Shown here one piece after another: positions 34,947 through 45,722 of a stretch of 64,000 nt of DNA; position 1 is the first letter of the stretch, and each line of letters opens with the position of its first letter. The notes below the pieces were generated by a model, which was given only the letters and a program-made list of their open reading frames with translations, ran no database searches and was not told where the DNA came from. This DNA comes from Lewinellaceae bacterium (GTDB lineage Bacteria > Bacteroidota > Bacteroidia > Chitinophagales > Saprospiraceae). The stretch lies in assembly GCA_016708875.1 (NCBI GenBank), contig JADJFA010000042.1, positions 131,894 through 195,893 on the forward strand, read 5' to 3'. Position numbers and translations under genes: made by a program.

Positions 34947-37900
34947 CTCGGCCCTGCCGTCAAGTTGAGTTCTACCACTGCGGGGACTTCTACCGTTACC
35001 ACTGCTGTGGCGGAACAGCCGTTGCCGCCTTCCACCAAAACGGTGTACGTTCCGGGTGTAATGTTCGCAAACTGGCTTTGAGCGCCTGGCTGGCTGCCGT
35101 TGAGGCTATACAGGATTGGGTCAGAAAGACCAGTCACCGAATCAACGAGCACCGTGCCTTCCAGTTCCATGCAAGTGGGTTGAATCACCGATGCAAATGC
35201 AACGGGGACTTCCGGTAGAATGATCACTTCACTCGTTGCGGTACAACCGTTCGCTGGATTGGTTACCAGAAGTGAATAAGTGCCCGCTTCGTCAATGAGC
35301 GGGCTGGCGCTGTTGGCTCCCGAGACAAAATGACCGTCCACGCTCGACCATTGGTAGCCCAGGTTTGGTGCACCTGTGCCGCTGCCATTGAGCGCTGCCG
35401 TTTCGCCTGCACAATCCAGCGTGAATGGAGTGCCTGCATCGGCTGTAGGCGGTGTCTGGTTGGCGATGACCACCACTGAAGTGGCGTTGTCACACTGATT
35501 GGCCGGGTTTACCCCAAGCAGATAATACGTACCGGGGCTATTCACCGAAAGCGTTGCGCCGTTGCCTACAATCGTTGTGTCCGGGCCACTGATAGTTGCC
35601 CATGAGAACTGAATCCCGCTGGTCGGCGAACTTCCCGTAAGTGTTTGCGAAGGTGAAGTACAGGTCAACTGTCCCGGATTCGCCACGGAAAGCGTGGGCG
35701 GGTTGAGGTTTTGGGTAACTGTGATACTGGCTGTTGCGGAACAAAAAGTCACATTGTCTGTCACGACCAAATCATATTGACCGGGGCCATTTACGGAGAG
35801 TGTGTTGCCACTGCCCAGAACGTTCCCGTTGTTGAGCCACTGAAGCGTGGTGGCATTGGCGGTTCCCGTCACGGTACCATTCAGCAAAGTGGATTGAATG
35901 CTGCAATCCAGAACAGTGGTACTGGCGCTGATATTCCCTTGTGGTTGATTGGAAATATCGGTCACGGTTACGGTCGTGGTGTTTGAACAGCCATTAGCTG
36001 TCACCACCAGGGTATACGTCCCGGCGGTAGCCGCGGTAACCGTGGCCTGGGCAGGGTTGCCGACAATAGAGCCGGTGCTGGTGCTCCACAAATAACTCGA
36101 TCCGTTCAAATTTGAAGTACCCTGGAGAGAACTTTGTAAATCCTGGCAATTGATCGGGGCGGGCAGGTTCGCAGAAGCCACCGGGATTTCATTGAACTGA
36201 ATAGGCGTTCCCTGCGAGTTGACTGTGCAAAAACCACCAAGGACTACATTCCCGGCCGGGTCGGTTCCCCCGGCCAATGCAGAGACATAGTAAGTGGCGC
36301 CATAAGACATGGTCGCGGGATCAAAACAGAAGGTCGGTTGGTTGGAGCGGGCAATTTCATTCACGATGCTTGCGCCGTTGCCCTGGTGAAGGACAAATTG
36401 CAATAAATCGCCGCTGCTCAAAACCTGACCGTTGGAGTTGTAAGTAGCCGTTAAACAGCCGCTTCCACATAAAGTGAGCAGGGTGTTATCCATGGTGCCC
36501 ACCGCAGTAGCACAGGTAGACACTGCGACCGAGAAACCGCAGGTGGAAGGGCAGCCATTAGCATCGGTGACAGTCACCCCGTAAGTTGCCTCGCCGAGGT
36601 TTGTAATCGGGAAATTGCCGGCCAGAACAGCCGATTGGGAACCACCTGGCGACCAGGTCACGGTATAAGGCCCAGTGCCCCCGGCGATGTCCACCGAGCC
36701 GGCGCCATCCGTAAAGCCAGGTTCGCTCACCAGCGTTGTGACAGCGCATTGAAGCTGTATGGCAGTGGGTTGGCTGACGGTGAACACGGAAGTAGTGGTA
36801 CAACCCAGATTGTCTGTGACGGTGACGGAATAAGTTCCTGAAACAAGTCCGCTCGGATCCTGCGGGTTACCGGGGATGCCCGGCGACCAATTGTAGGTAT
36901 AGGGCGCAGTTCCGGTGTTGACCGTCAAATCAATAGCGCCATCATTTCCGCCAAAACAAAGGACTGCGTTTGGCGTACCGCTCAGGGTAACCGTTCCCGT
37001 ATTGCTCGCGACGGTGAGATTTGCTGTGTTGGTGCAAGCACCGCCAGCACTCACTGTTACGATGTAATTGCCCGCTGCGATATTCAGAAGGTCTTCGGTA
37101 ACATCACCATTAGACCAGAGGTATGTGTAAGTCCCTGCGGGGGTGATGGTCAAGTCAATAGCGCCGTTGTTGGTGACACAAGAGGTTGCAGGACTCAGGG
37201 TACTGGCGATACTGGGAACAATAATATTCTCATTTACTACAAAATTATCCACCGTAGTACAGCCGTTTGCGGCAGTTACTGTTACCGAGTAGGTGCCGGC
37301 AGTGACGGCGTTTAAATCCTCGTCGGTGACAGCATTTGACCAGATATACTGGTGCGGCGCAGGACTTCCGGAAACACTCAGGTCAATGCCCCCGGTGGAA
37401 TCCCCACAAGTTGCAAGTGTAATAATTTGAGAGAGCAAAGGCGTTGGAACATCGCTGGTGACGTTGAAAACCGCCGTGTTGGTACAGTTACCCCCCGCGC
37501 TGACGGTTACGGTGTAAGTGCCTGCCGGGAGATTGGATAAATCTTCAGTGGTTTCTCCCCCGCCTGACCATAAATAGGTTAAGCCCGGAGGAACAGGATT
37601 TACGGTCAGGTCAATGGCTCCATTGTTCAGAATGCAAGAACTGTTGGCACTTGAAGTGCCTCCCAGCCCAAACGAAATGGAATTGCCGGGTATGGTTGCG
37701 CTGGCCGTAGCCGTACAGTTATTGGCGTCAGTCACGATGACCGTATAAGTACCAGCCGGGATATTAAGCAGGTCTTCCACGACTTGTGCATTGTCCCAGA
37801 GATAGTCATAAGGACTTGTCCCGCCGCTCACGGTCAGGTCAATACTGCCGTTGGAAAGTCCGCAAAGTTCGGGCACGATGGATTGGGCAGTAGTGGGGTT

Positions 37901-40900
37901 CGTGCGTTGGTCCACCACAAAAAAGGAGGCTGTTGCCGTGCAACTGCCTGATTCCGTAACCGACACCGTGTATGTGCCTGGGGCAAGACTGTTGAGGTCC
38001 TCAGTCGTAGCCATATTTGACCACTCGTAAGTGTATGTCCCGGTGGATGGGGTGATGTTCAGGTCAATCGCTCCATTGTTGGTGGCACAGTCAGTCAATG
38101 GCGCAGGGGCGCCCGCGAGGCTGAAAGTATTGGCGTTGTTTGGGACGTTGATATTCGCTACCTCCGTACAGCCATTGGCAGCGGTGACCGTGACCGAGTA
38201 GTTTCCAGCCAGGATGCCGGAAAGATCTTCTGTGGTCTCCAAATTTGACCAGCTATAGGTATGAGGACCAGCAGCTCCTGTGACCATCAAATCAATGGCG
38301 CCGTCACTGGCCGCACAAATAGAAGCGGTGATACCAGCGTCAAGGATGGGAGTGACAGTGTTATCCGCGACTGCAAAAGTTCCGGTGGATTGGCAGCTGC
38401 CCAGCGTGACCGTTACGGTGTAATTGCCCGCATCGAGGTTATTGATGTCCTCCGTGATGGCGGCATTCGACCATGCATACGTATACGCACCAGCAGGTGT
38501 CACGGCGATATCCAGGGCGCCATCAGGGGTCGTGCAGGAAGTGTTTCCTGCCGGGCTGGCATTCACATTCAGGACGATGTTGTTGTTCAAAACATTGACA
38601 GAACTTTCTGCTGTGCAACCATTTGATCCTGTAACCGTAACGGTGTATGTACCTGGCGCTACACCGCTGAGGTCTTCTGTTATTGCTGCATTTGACCAGA
38701 GGTAAGTGAATGGGCCGTTTCCGCCGTTCACGTTGAGGTCTGCCGCGCCATCGCTCAAACTACAGTTTGCCGCAGTACCCGAAGCGGCAAGGTTGGGTGC
38801 CAGGGCATCATCTGGCACAACGTAGGTGCTGGACGAGAGGCAAGAACCCAGGCTAACGGTAACGGTATAAGTTCCAGGGGCCAGGTTGTTCAAATCTTCG
38901 GTGATAGCCGCATTCGACCAGTCGTAGGAATAAGTTCCTGGTGGGTTTACCGCGACATCAATGGAACCATTTGCATTGAGGCAGGAGGTGTTTCCAATGG
39001 GTATTCCGTTGATATTGAGGGCAATGCCATTGTTCAAAACATTCACGGTGTTCACAGCGGTACAACTGTTCGCCCCGGTTACCGTAACCGTGTAAGTGCC
39101 TGGCGCTAAATTGGCGAGGTCCTCTGTAGTATCGGTAGTTGACCAGATAAAGGTGAAAGGCGCGGTGCCTCCCGTTACATTGATGTCGGCTGCGCCATTG
39201 TTCAAACTACAGTTGGCGGCTGTACTGGAAGCGGCCAGGTTGGGGGGTAAGGCATTGTTGATCACCGCAAAAGTGTCCAGCGCCATACAAGTGCCACCCA
39301 AGGTCACTGTCACGAGATAATTGCCTCCAGTCAGGTTAAACAGGCTGTCGGTAGTTTGCCCGTTCGACCATAAATAAGTGTATAAAGTATCGAATGGAGT
39401 GACATTCAACTCAATAGTGCCAGTGGGAGCGGAGCAGGAAAAGTTGTCAATCACATTTCCTTGTACTCGGATGGTATCATTGAAATTAGGTACAATGAAC
39501 GTATTCTGGTTTGTACATCCCACTGCGGAGGTTACGACCACGGAGAAGGTGCCGGCCAGCACTCCGATCAGGTCTTCGGTCGTTCCTCCATTTGACCACA
39601 GATAAGTAAGGGGTGTTGTAGCTTGCCCTCCCACCATCAAATCAACGCCACCATTGGCTAAATTACAAGTGCTGGTGTCGACCAATCCCGGAAGTTGGGG
39701 GTATTCTGTGACATCGCCTACATAATAGGTTTCTACTGCTGTACAGGTGCCACCAGCGCTGATGGTAACCGTATAATCTCCCGGGGCGAGCGGAAACAAA
39801 TTCTTGGTAGTAGCGCCGTTCGACCATTGATAGGCCAGGGTGGCAGGAAACAGGGACAGGTTGATCCTCCCATTGATGGTATCGCAAGCAGAATGGTCTG
39901 TTATGGCCGCACCATAACTAAAAAGCGTTTCATTGTCTTCTACGATGGTTGAGCTGGTCGTGCTACAACCAGTGGTGGGAGAGGTTAAAGTCACATCATA
40001 AGTTCCACCGGGAATGTTTGACAAGTCTTGAGTTGTAGCACCGTTTGACCATTCGTATGTATAAGGGGGCACCCCGCCAGGAAGGGGGGTTAAATTAATG
40101 GCTCCGTTATTCAGCCCGCAACTTTCTGCGGTGTTGGTGAATGAAAGATCAGGGAATGCCGGATCGTGGTAAATGTAGAAGCCTTCAGTGTCCGTACAAG
40201 TGCCTAATACCGTGACTGTTACAAAATAAGTCCCGCTAGGAACGTTGACCAGATCTTGTGTGGTTGCTCCATTCGACCACAAGTAAGTAGGAACAGGGTG
40301 CCAAATTGCTCCCTGCGTAATACTTATATCAATGGCCCCATTAGCGCTATTACAAATGGTATTATTGGTAACTACATAACTACTAACGTCCACAGGCATG
40401 TCCTCTGGATTCACCGTGCCTGTATACGTAACTGTGCAACCATCAGCTCCCGTTACCGTGATGGTGTAATCGCCTGGAGGAAGCCCATCTATCATAACGT
40501 CCGTCTGGCCGCTCGACCATAAGTATGTATACGGTTGCGATCCTCCCATAGGAAATACACTGCCTGTCCCGGTACTGGCCTCACAAAAATCTACTCCAAA
40601 GCCGGGATAGAATATTTGAGGAGCATTGGTAAGGTTGTCCACAGTAAATGATGCTGTAGAGGAGCAAGTTGTCCCCACGGTAACGGTAACGGTGTAGGTA
40701 CCAGGGGGCACAGCCAAAAGGTCTTGAGTTATTGCCCCATTCGACCATTCGACACTATATGCAATGAGCACCCCACTCACCGTCAAATCAATTGCTCCAT
40801 TGCTGGTGCCATTGCAAAGGGTATTCCCAGTAGTTACAGCAGTTAGGTTCGGTACTATGGGGGGCAATGAATTCACAAAACCTATCCCCACTTGCCAATT

Positions 40901-41248
40901 GCCATTGACATCAGTAACGGTTACATTATACTGTCCACCTAAAAGACCAGTCATGTCTTCCGTTGTGGCGCCAGTTGACCATAAATACGTACAGGGACAT
41001 TGTGTTGCAGGGTCGGGAATCAGGTCAATTTCTCCGAAACCCAGGCCACATAAATCAGGCGTTATAATTAAATCTATGTCTGAGGGTTTTACAGAAACGG
41101 AATCAGGTTGAATGTGTTCTGCTTTTAAATTTTCTGACAAAGACAGTGTGTCCACAGGTTCTGAGCAAGCCGGGAGTATAGGTTTTGCCAAAAGCGAAGC
41201 GCTGAAAAATGGCAAAAAACAAACATGTAGGATTGTAAAAATCTTCAT
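34435..41248 (-). CDS. SprB-repeat giant adhesin, copy B
   Basis: About 2,270 residues if two 3' frame breaks are corrected; uninterrupted from 41248 to 34859 (2,129 residues). Signal peptide (to about residue 22), then about 20 SprB-like units of ~75 residues each with a Cys near the start, NGAIDLTV, YLWSNGATTEDL and PGTYTVTVT. Then a Cys-rich segment, Ig/PKD-like domains and a T9SS type B domain. SprB repeats occur in the mobile surface adhesin of gliding Flavobacterium; here adhesion to surfaces or cells is inferred, gliding is not shown. Frame breaks: GGCTCCTG in copy A versus GGCCCTG (about 34950) and CCCC versus CCC (34607-34609). Confidence 0.88.
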
Positions 41249-41337
41249 GGGAAAACAGTTTTTGTGACAAACGTCCCAGTGTATGTCAGAGAATTGTTAT
41301 GGAACGATCTTTAGCCAAATGGGAGAGACCTGCACGT

Positions 41338-41345
41338 CAAAGATA
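41338..41345 (-). promoter_or_regulatory. -7 promoter box of adhesin copy B
   Basis: TATCTTTG on the minus strand, about 90 bases before ATG 41248, in the duplicated upstream block shared with copy A. No clear -33 TTG. Confidence 0.55.
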
Positions 41346-41455
41346 AGATTGTCCTCCATTTCGCTTCACCATTGAAAAAAATGGATCAAAATGGGTTGCT
41401 TTTTCCTTGGGTTATGGTTCGTTTTTGTAAGCCAGCTGCGCCTGGGTAATCCCGT

Positions 41456-42136
41456 TCAAACTGTTACAAAACGACAAAAATCCTCGGCTATCAACAGGGT
41501 TTTTCCCTGAAAGTGCCGCCTCGGGTGTAAATGCTTTTGCATGGCCGGAACCACTTCGCCGTCTTTTTCCAGAAAAGTCATTAGCGTCCGCAACACTTTG
41601 AAGTAGCGGGCCAGATCGTTGGATTGCGGAATATCGTGCGCGCCCAAAACCGTCATTGCTTTTTGGAAAATGGAGAAATTGTAGGGCGCATAGGATTCCG
41701 GGTAGCGAAAAGCCAGGTAGAGCGCAATCATCTGAAAATCACCGTGGTCGTGGTTGTTGTCAATCCTGCTGGATTTGGTCTTTCGATAATCGCGCAGCAA
41801 CATGTCGCAACCAAAAAGGAAGCGCGAAATGCGTCCTTCTACATCGCGGGTTTCGTTAAAAAGATCGTCGAACATAAGCCGCACCGTGAGCGGATCGAAT
41901 CGCCAGAATTCGGTCATCATGCGCTTGGGCTGCCAGTTTTCCGTTTGCCATAATCGGCGCGTTTCCCCATTGTAAAAACTGCCCTCAAACATGGTCGCCG
42001 GGTCTGCTGCACACAAATCCCAATGATCCTGAAAATGCTGTACTGACTCCCATTTGTGTACAAAAGGGTGGTGTTTGGTGGAATTCAACCACTTCTTGTA
42101 CTCGGCAATGGCGGCGTTTATTTTGGATAGAACCAC
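41456..42136 (-). CDS. Unknown protein resembling the N-terminal region of McrB-like ATPases
   Basis: 226 residues from a GTG start, with no ATPase motifs. The pattern KWESVQHFQDHWDLCAADPA...WQPKRMMTEFWRFDP...VRLMFDDLFNETRDVEGRISRF recalls the N-terminal domain that precedes the GTPase/AAA part of some McrB-like proteins in Bacteroidota. Here it stands alone with no AAA or nuclease gene adjacent. It may be a solitary sensor-like domain or the remnant of a larger protein. This similarity is from memory of the family and is not certain. Confidence 0.5.
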   Translation of the reverse strand: MVLSKINAAIAEYKKWLNSTKHHPFVHKWESVQHFQDHWDLCAADPATMFEGSFYNGETRRLWQTENWQPKRMMTEFWRFDPLTVRLMFDDLFNETRDVEGRISRFLFGCDMLLRDYRKTKSSRIDNNHDHGDFQMIALYLAFRYPESYAPYNFSIFQKAMTVLGAHDIPQSNDLARYFKVLRTLMTFLEKDGEVVPAMQKHLHPRRHFQGKTLLIAEDFCRFVTV

Positions 42137-42157
42137 GGGAATTGGGTTGATTGAGAC

Positions 42158-42246
42158 GATTATTCGATTGGAGCGATTGGTTCGATTTGTCGATTGGTCA
42201 ATGTGAGTGTTAAAATATTCGGCCCAATCGAATCAATCGAATAATC
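42158..42246. repeat. AATCGAATC-type repeat with inverted arms
   Basis: GATTATTCGATTG-type units on the left (42158-42180) are inverted on the right (42224-42246), with more degenerate ATTCGATTG units around. The same unit fills the region before scpA (56839-57016). Confidence 0.65.
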
Positions 42247-42253
42247 AATTCAA

Positions 42254-43396
42254 TTAACAGCGTTTCAATTTTTCTCCCGCCTGCTCCAGCAAATCCTCCG
42301 TTTTTGCAAAACAGAGTCGAATCACTTTTTCATCTTTCAGATCCGAAAAAAACGAGGATACAGGAATGGCTGCCACGCCAAACTCGGTGGTCAGGCGTTT
42401 GCAAAAATCCAAATCCGGCTCATCGCTAATGTCCGAATAATCAAAGAGTTGGAAATAAGTGCCTGCGCAGTGCAAGGGCCGAAAGCGTGTGGCCGACATG
42501 GCCTGAAGGAAAGTGTCGCGTTTTTGTTGGTAAAAATCAGGCAGGCCGAGGTATTCACCGGGGTCAGCCATAAAATCTGCAAATGCCGCCTGCATCGGGT
42601 GATTGGCGGAGAACACATTGAACTGGTGGACTTTGCGGAATTCCCGGGTTAGTTCGGGTGGCCCCACACAGTAGCCTGTTTTCCAGCCCGTGTTGTGGTA
42701 CGTTTTTCCGAAGGAATAAATGGCGAGACTGCGGGCGTATAGTTCAGGATAAAGGAGCACCGAAGCGTGTTCTTCGCCGTCGAAAATAAGGTGTTCGTAG
42801 ACCTCATCGCTCATCAGAATTATGTCTGTTCCGCGCAGTATTTCGTTGATTTTCAACATATCCGCTTCGCGGAGGATCGTTCCGGTAGGATTTTGCGGGG
42901 TGTTGATGCAGAGCATTCGGGTGCGTGGGCTGATAAGTTTAGCCACGGCCTCCCAATCCACCCGATAGTCGGGCGCAGACAAGGCATACACCACCGGAAT
43001 GCCGCCCACTGTTTCCACAGAAGGCCGATAAGAATCGTAGCAGGGTTCCAGCAAAATCACCTCATCGCCGGGCCGAACGAAGGCGGCAATGGCGCAAAAA
43101 ATGGCTTGGGTTCCGCCAGCGGTCACGGTAATTTCCGTGTCAGGATTCACTTTTGCGCCGTACATCCGTTCGATTTTTTCGGCGATTCGTTCGCGCAAGG
43201 GTAAAATGCCTGGCATCGGGGCGTATTGATTGGCGCCGTTTGCCATGTGCTTTGTGACGAGTTGCTGTAGCCGTTCGGAAGGGTTGAAATTTGGGAATCC
43301 CTGCGACAGATTGATGGCCCCGACCTGATTGGCCAGGCCTGACATGACGGTGAAAATGGTGGTGCCGACGTTAGGGAGTTTTGATTCGATGCGCAT
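42254..43396 (-). CDS. Methionine aminotransferase-type PLP enzyme
   Basis: 380 residues, class I/II aminotransferase fold. INLSQGFPNF at the N-terminus, CINTPQNPTGT, SDEVYEHLIFDG and the PLP lysine in SFGKTYHNTGWK resemble the YbdL methionine aminotransferase / kynurenine aminotransferase group. It probably transaminates methionine or aromatic amino acids with 2-oxo acids. A TACGTTTG promoter box ends five bases before the ATG, so the mRNA may be leaderless. Confidence 0.88.
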   Translation of the reverse strand: MRIESKLPNVGTTIFTVMSGLANQVGAINLSQGFPNFNPSERLQQLVTKHMANGANQYAPMPGILPLRERIAEKIERMYGAKVNPDTEITVTAGGTQAIFCAIAAFVRPGDEVILLEPCYDSYRPSVETVGGIPVVYALSAPDYRVDWEAVAKLISPRTRMLCINTPQNPTGTILREADMLKINEILRGTDIILMSDEVYEHLIFDGEEHASVLLYPELYARSLAIYSFGKTYHNTGWKTGYCVGPPELTREFRKVHQFNVFSANHPMQAAFADFMADPGEYLGLPDFYQQKRDTFLQAMSATRFRPLHCAGTYFQLFDYSDISDEPDLDFCKRLTTEFGVAAIPVSSFFSDLKDEKVIRLCFAKTEDLLEQAGEKLKRC

Positions 43397-43400
43397 GGTG

Positions 43401-43408
43401 CAAACGTA
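43401..43408 (-). promoter_or_regulatory. -7 promoter box next to the aminotransferase ATG
   Basis: TACGTTTG on the minus strand, four bases from the start codon at 43396. The -33 region is weak. Confidence 0.5.
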
Positions 43409-43464
43409 CTTGGTTTGGAGGGAAATTCAGAAATTTGGTATTTAAGTAACCGAGCAAAAATAAA

Positions 43465-43546
43465 TTTATTAAACACATAGGCACAGTAGGACACATCGTT
43501 ATGATATCAACACTATGTGTCCTACTGTGCCTATGTGTTTAATAAA
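43465..43546. repeat. Perfect 32-bp inverted repeat, 18-base loop
   Basis: Arms 43465-43496 and 43515-43546 are exact reverse complements (built from CATAGGCACAGTAGGACACA). It sits between the divergent aminotransferase and kelch genes, so it is not a normal terminator. It is a dispersed palindrome or a miniature element. Confidence 0.75.
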
Positions 43547-43637
43547 AACTAATTGCGTTCACGTACTTACTTTCAACCTTTTGAGGTTATTTTCACGCTC
43601 GAATTTGTTTCCTTCTTCCCTAGAGTGTGTCTGAATT

Positions 43638-44022
43638 ATGAAAAAAATCTCTCCTCTTCTCCCCATTTGCGGTCTCCTTTTTTCAACCGCGCTCTTTGCT
43701 CAAAAATGGGACACCCTGGCGCCCATCCCTGAAAGTTTCACTTTCCCCGTCGTAGCGGAAGTGGGCGGTAAAATCCACATCATGGGCGGTGGTGGCGTGG
43801 GTGGCGCAACCAACCACCACTTTGCCTACGATCCCGCAACGGACAGCTGGGTAAGCCGCGCACCCGTGCCTTACCTCGCGCAACAGCCTGCCGGAGCTGC
43901 TGCTGACGGAAAAATCCACTATTTCGGTGGCGGTTACCCCACTTCTGGCCAACCTAAAGCCGACCATCACATTTACGACCCAGTGACCAACTCCTGGACC
44001 GAGGCGGCAGATTTGACAGCCC
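43638..44022 (+). CDS. Kelch-repeat T9SS protein, N-terminal segment (frameshifted)
   Basis: Signal peptide MKKISPLLPICGLLFSTALFAQ, then kelch motifs (GGKIHIMGGGG, YDPATDSWVSRAP, GKIHYFGGGYP, YDPVTNSWTEAADLTA). The frame breaks at the CCC 44020-44022: one added C gives TAPRAIHYCVALNDVVYSLAG, joining cleanly to the next segment. The frame as read stays open to 44519 but has no kelch sequence after this point. Confidence 0.75.
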
Positions 44023-44059
44023 TCGTGCCATCCATTACTGTGTCGCCCTCAATGACGTT

Positions 44060-44818
44060 GTGTACAGCCTCGCCGGACAGGGAATGGCGAATCTTTGCCA
44101 GACCTACGATCCGGTCGCCAATGCCTGGACGACAAAAAATAATCTTCCTGACAATGGATTTTGGTACGGCGCCCATGTGGCCACGGAAGGACATATTTAC
44201 CGCTTCTGCGGTGGGGGCTATACCGCTCCCAACAAGCTTGCCCACCGTTACGATCTCGAAACCGATTCCTGGGCAAGTCTGCCCATGTTCCCGGCGGCCA
44301 CTCATGCATTGCGCGGGGCTGCCATTGGCAATAAAATCTACCTCGCTGGCGGCTACCATGATTTCATCGAGCGGGATGAGGTTTTTGTTTTTGATACCGA
44401 TACCGAGAGTTATACCACTGGCATACCACTTCCTTTGGGCCGGAATTATCACAATATGGTGTCGCTCGATAGTTGCATTTATGTCGTTGGCGGCAACCAT
44501 GCCATTGATGAAACTGTAAAATTCCAACTCTTGCGGTTTTGCCCTTTTGCAACTTCTAAAACTGTAGAAAAAACGCCCTTGCCATTGGTAGCGCGCTATG
44601 CTTCAGGAATAGTTTACCTGCAAATCCCCAACGACGTTCAGGGGGCGGCACAACTTTCAATTTTTGATATGGCGGGCAAACAGTTGTTTTTTAAAAATCT
44701 ATCGTCTGGCGTGGAAGGCTTGTATGAAATCAATGTCGGCGAATTAAGGCCCTCGATGTATGTCCTTCATTTGCAGACTGATACAAGGGTTTTTGTGGGC
44801 AAGATTGCTGTGTATTGA
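44060..44818 (+). CDS. Kelch-repeat T9SS protein, C-terminal segment
   Basis: Further kelch blades (YDPVANAWTTKNNLP, HIYRFCGGGY, YDLETDSWASLP, NKIYLAGGYHD, DSCIYVVGGNHA) and a T9SS type A sorting domain at the end (LSIFDMAGKQLFFKNLSSG to KIAVY). With the preceding segment this makes one protein of about 390 residues forming a six-bladed beta-propeller, secreted. The ligand is unknown. Confidence 0.78.
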   Translation: MYSLAGQGMANLCQTYDPVANAWTTKNNLPDNGFWYGAHVATEGHIYRFCGGGYTAPNKLAHRYDLETDSWASLPMFPAATHALRGAAIGNKIYLAGGYHDFIERDEVFVFDTDTESYTTGIPLPLGRNYHNMVSLDSCIYVVGGNHAIDETVKFQLLRFCPFATSKTVEKTPLPLVARYASGIVYLQIPNDVQGAAQLSIFDMAGKQLFFKNLSSGVEGLYEINVGELRPSMYVLHLQTDTRVFVGKIAVY

Positions 44819-44828
44819 AGATTGTTGT

Positions 44829-44852
44829 ATCCCGGAACAGCGTTCCGGGATA
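44829..44852. repeat. TATCCCGGAAC palindrome
   Basis: TATCCCGGAAC and GTTCCGGGATA arms with an AGC(G) centre. It lies between the kelch and thioredoxin genes and may also act as an mRNA hairpin; no T tract. Confidence 0.55.
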
Positions 44853-44878
44853 CCTACACTTTCATCAAATTCTATGTT

Positions 44879-45679
44879 ATGAAAATTTTTACCCAACTTT
44901 TCTTCGGGCTACTTCTAAGCGCCCTCCCATATTCAACCAATGCTCAGGTTGGCAATGCTGCCCCCAATTTTACGGTGACAGATACCCATGGCGATACGCA
45001 TACTTTATACCATTATCTGGATTCGGGCAAGGTGGTGGTTTTGGACTTTTTTTATACTACTTGTATTCCTTGTCAGTATTATAGTCCACAAGTGAATGCG
45101 GCCTATGAAAAATACGGTTGCAACACGGGAAAGGTCGTTTTTATGTCTATTGACTATAATGATACCAATGCAGAAGTATTGGCCTACGATCAGCAATACA
45201 ACATTCTTTTCCCTTCCGTAAGTGGCTTGGGCGGCGGCGGAAATAGCGTGGTAAGTCAATACAATATACAGGGATTTCCCACCCTTTATGTCATTGATTC
45301 CACCAAGAAAATTATAGCGCAAATAGACCCGCCAACTTTGCAGGTTTTTGATTTTCGCTTCCAACAGCACGGCATCTTGCCAGCAGAATGCCTCAGTGCG
45401 GCCCAAGAGCCTGGGGTCATAGAAAGGCTTGATTTGTTCCCCAATCCGGTTGCCAGCAGGAACAATCTCAACGTTCGTCTGCCTGAATCAACAGGGGGCC
45501 TGGCTCGATTTGAAATCTTGAATATTCTGGGGCAGTCTGTTCAGCGCGGGGTGCTTGATTTTACAAATACGCGGGAGGGATTATTAGAGATTGGCTCACT
45601 GAGCGCAGGATTATATCTCCTGAATGTCAAGCCTTTAGGAGAAGATAAAACTTATCTGAGCTCGTTTGTTGTGAACTGA
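44879..45679 (+). CDS. Secreted thioredoxin-fold protein with T9SS signal
   Basis: 267 residues from ATG 44879 (signal peptide MKIFTQLFFGLLLSALPYSTNAQ). A TlpA-like domain with TTC62-I-P-C65 and the cis-Pro loop QGFPTLYVID, then a T9SS type A sorting domain (LDLFPNPVASRNNLNV to SSFVVN). It resembles the thioredoxin part of the 11098-12762 protein but lacks the dockerin-like and cohesin-like modules. Probably exported across the outer membrane. Confidence 0.85.
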   Translation: MKIFTQLFFGLLLSALPYSTNAQVGNAAPNFTVTDTHGDTHTLYHYLDSGKVVVLDFFYTTCIPCQYYSPQVNAAYEKYGCNTGKVVFMSIDYNDTNAEVLAYDQQYNILFPSVSGLGGGGNSVVSQYNIQGFPTLYVIDSTKKIIAQIDPPTLQVFDFRFQQHGILPAECLSAAQEPGVIERLDLFPNPVASRNNLNVRLPESTGGLARFEILNILGQSVQRGVLDFTNTREGLLEIGSLSAGLYLLNVKPLGEDKTYLSSFVVN

Positions 45680-45722
45680 CCCGGTGAATCTTGGAAGCGT
45701 ATCCCGTCACGCGAATCTATTT

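Noticed and set aside
34859..41248. CRISPR-like periodicity in the adhesin region
   Set aside because: The ~225-bp periodicity is protein-coding (SprB units), imperfect at DNA level, and has no short direct repeats with unique spacers.
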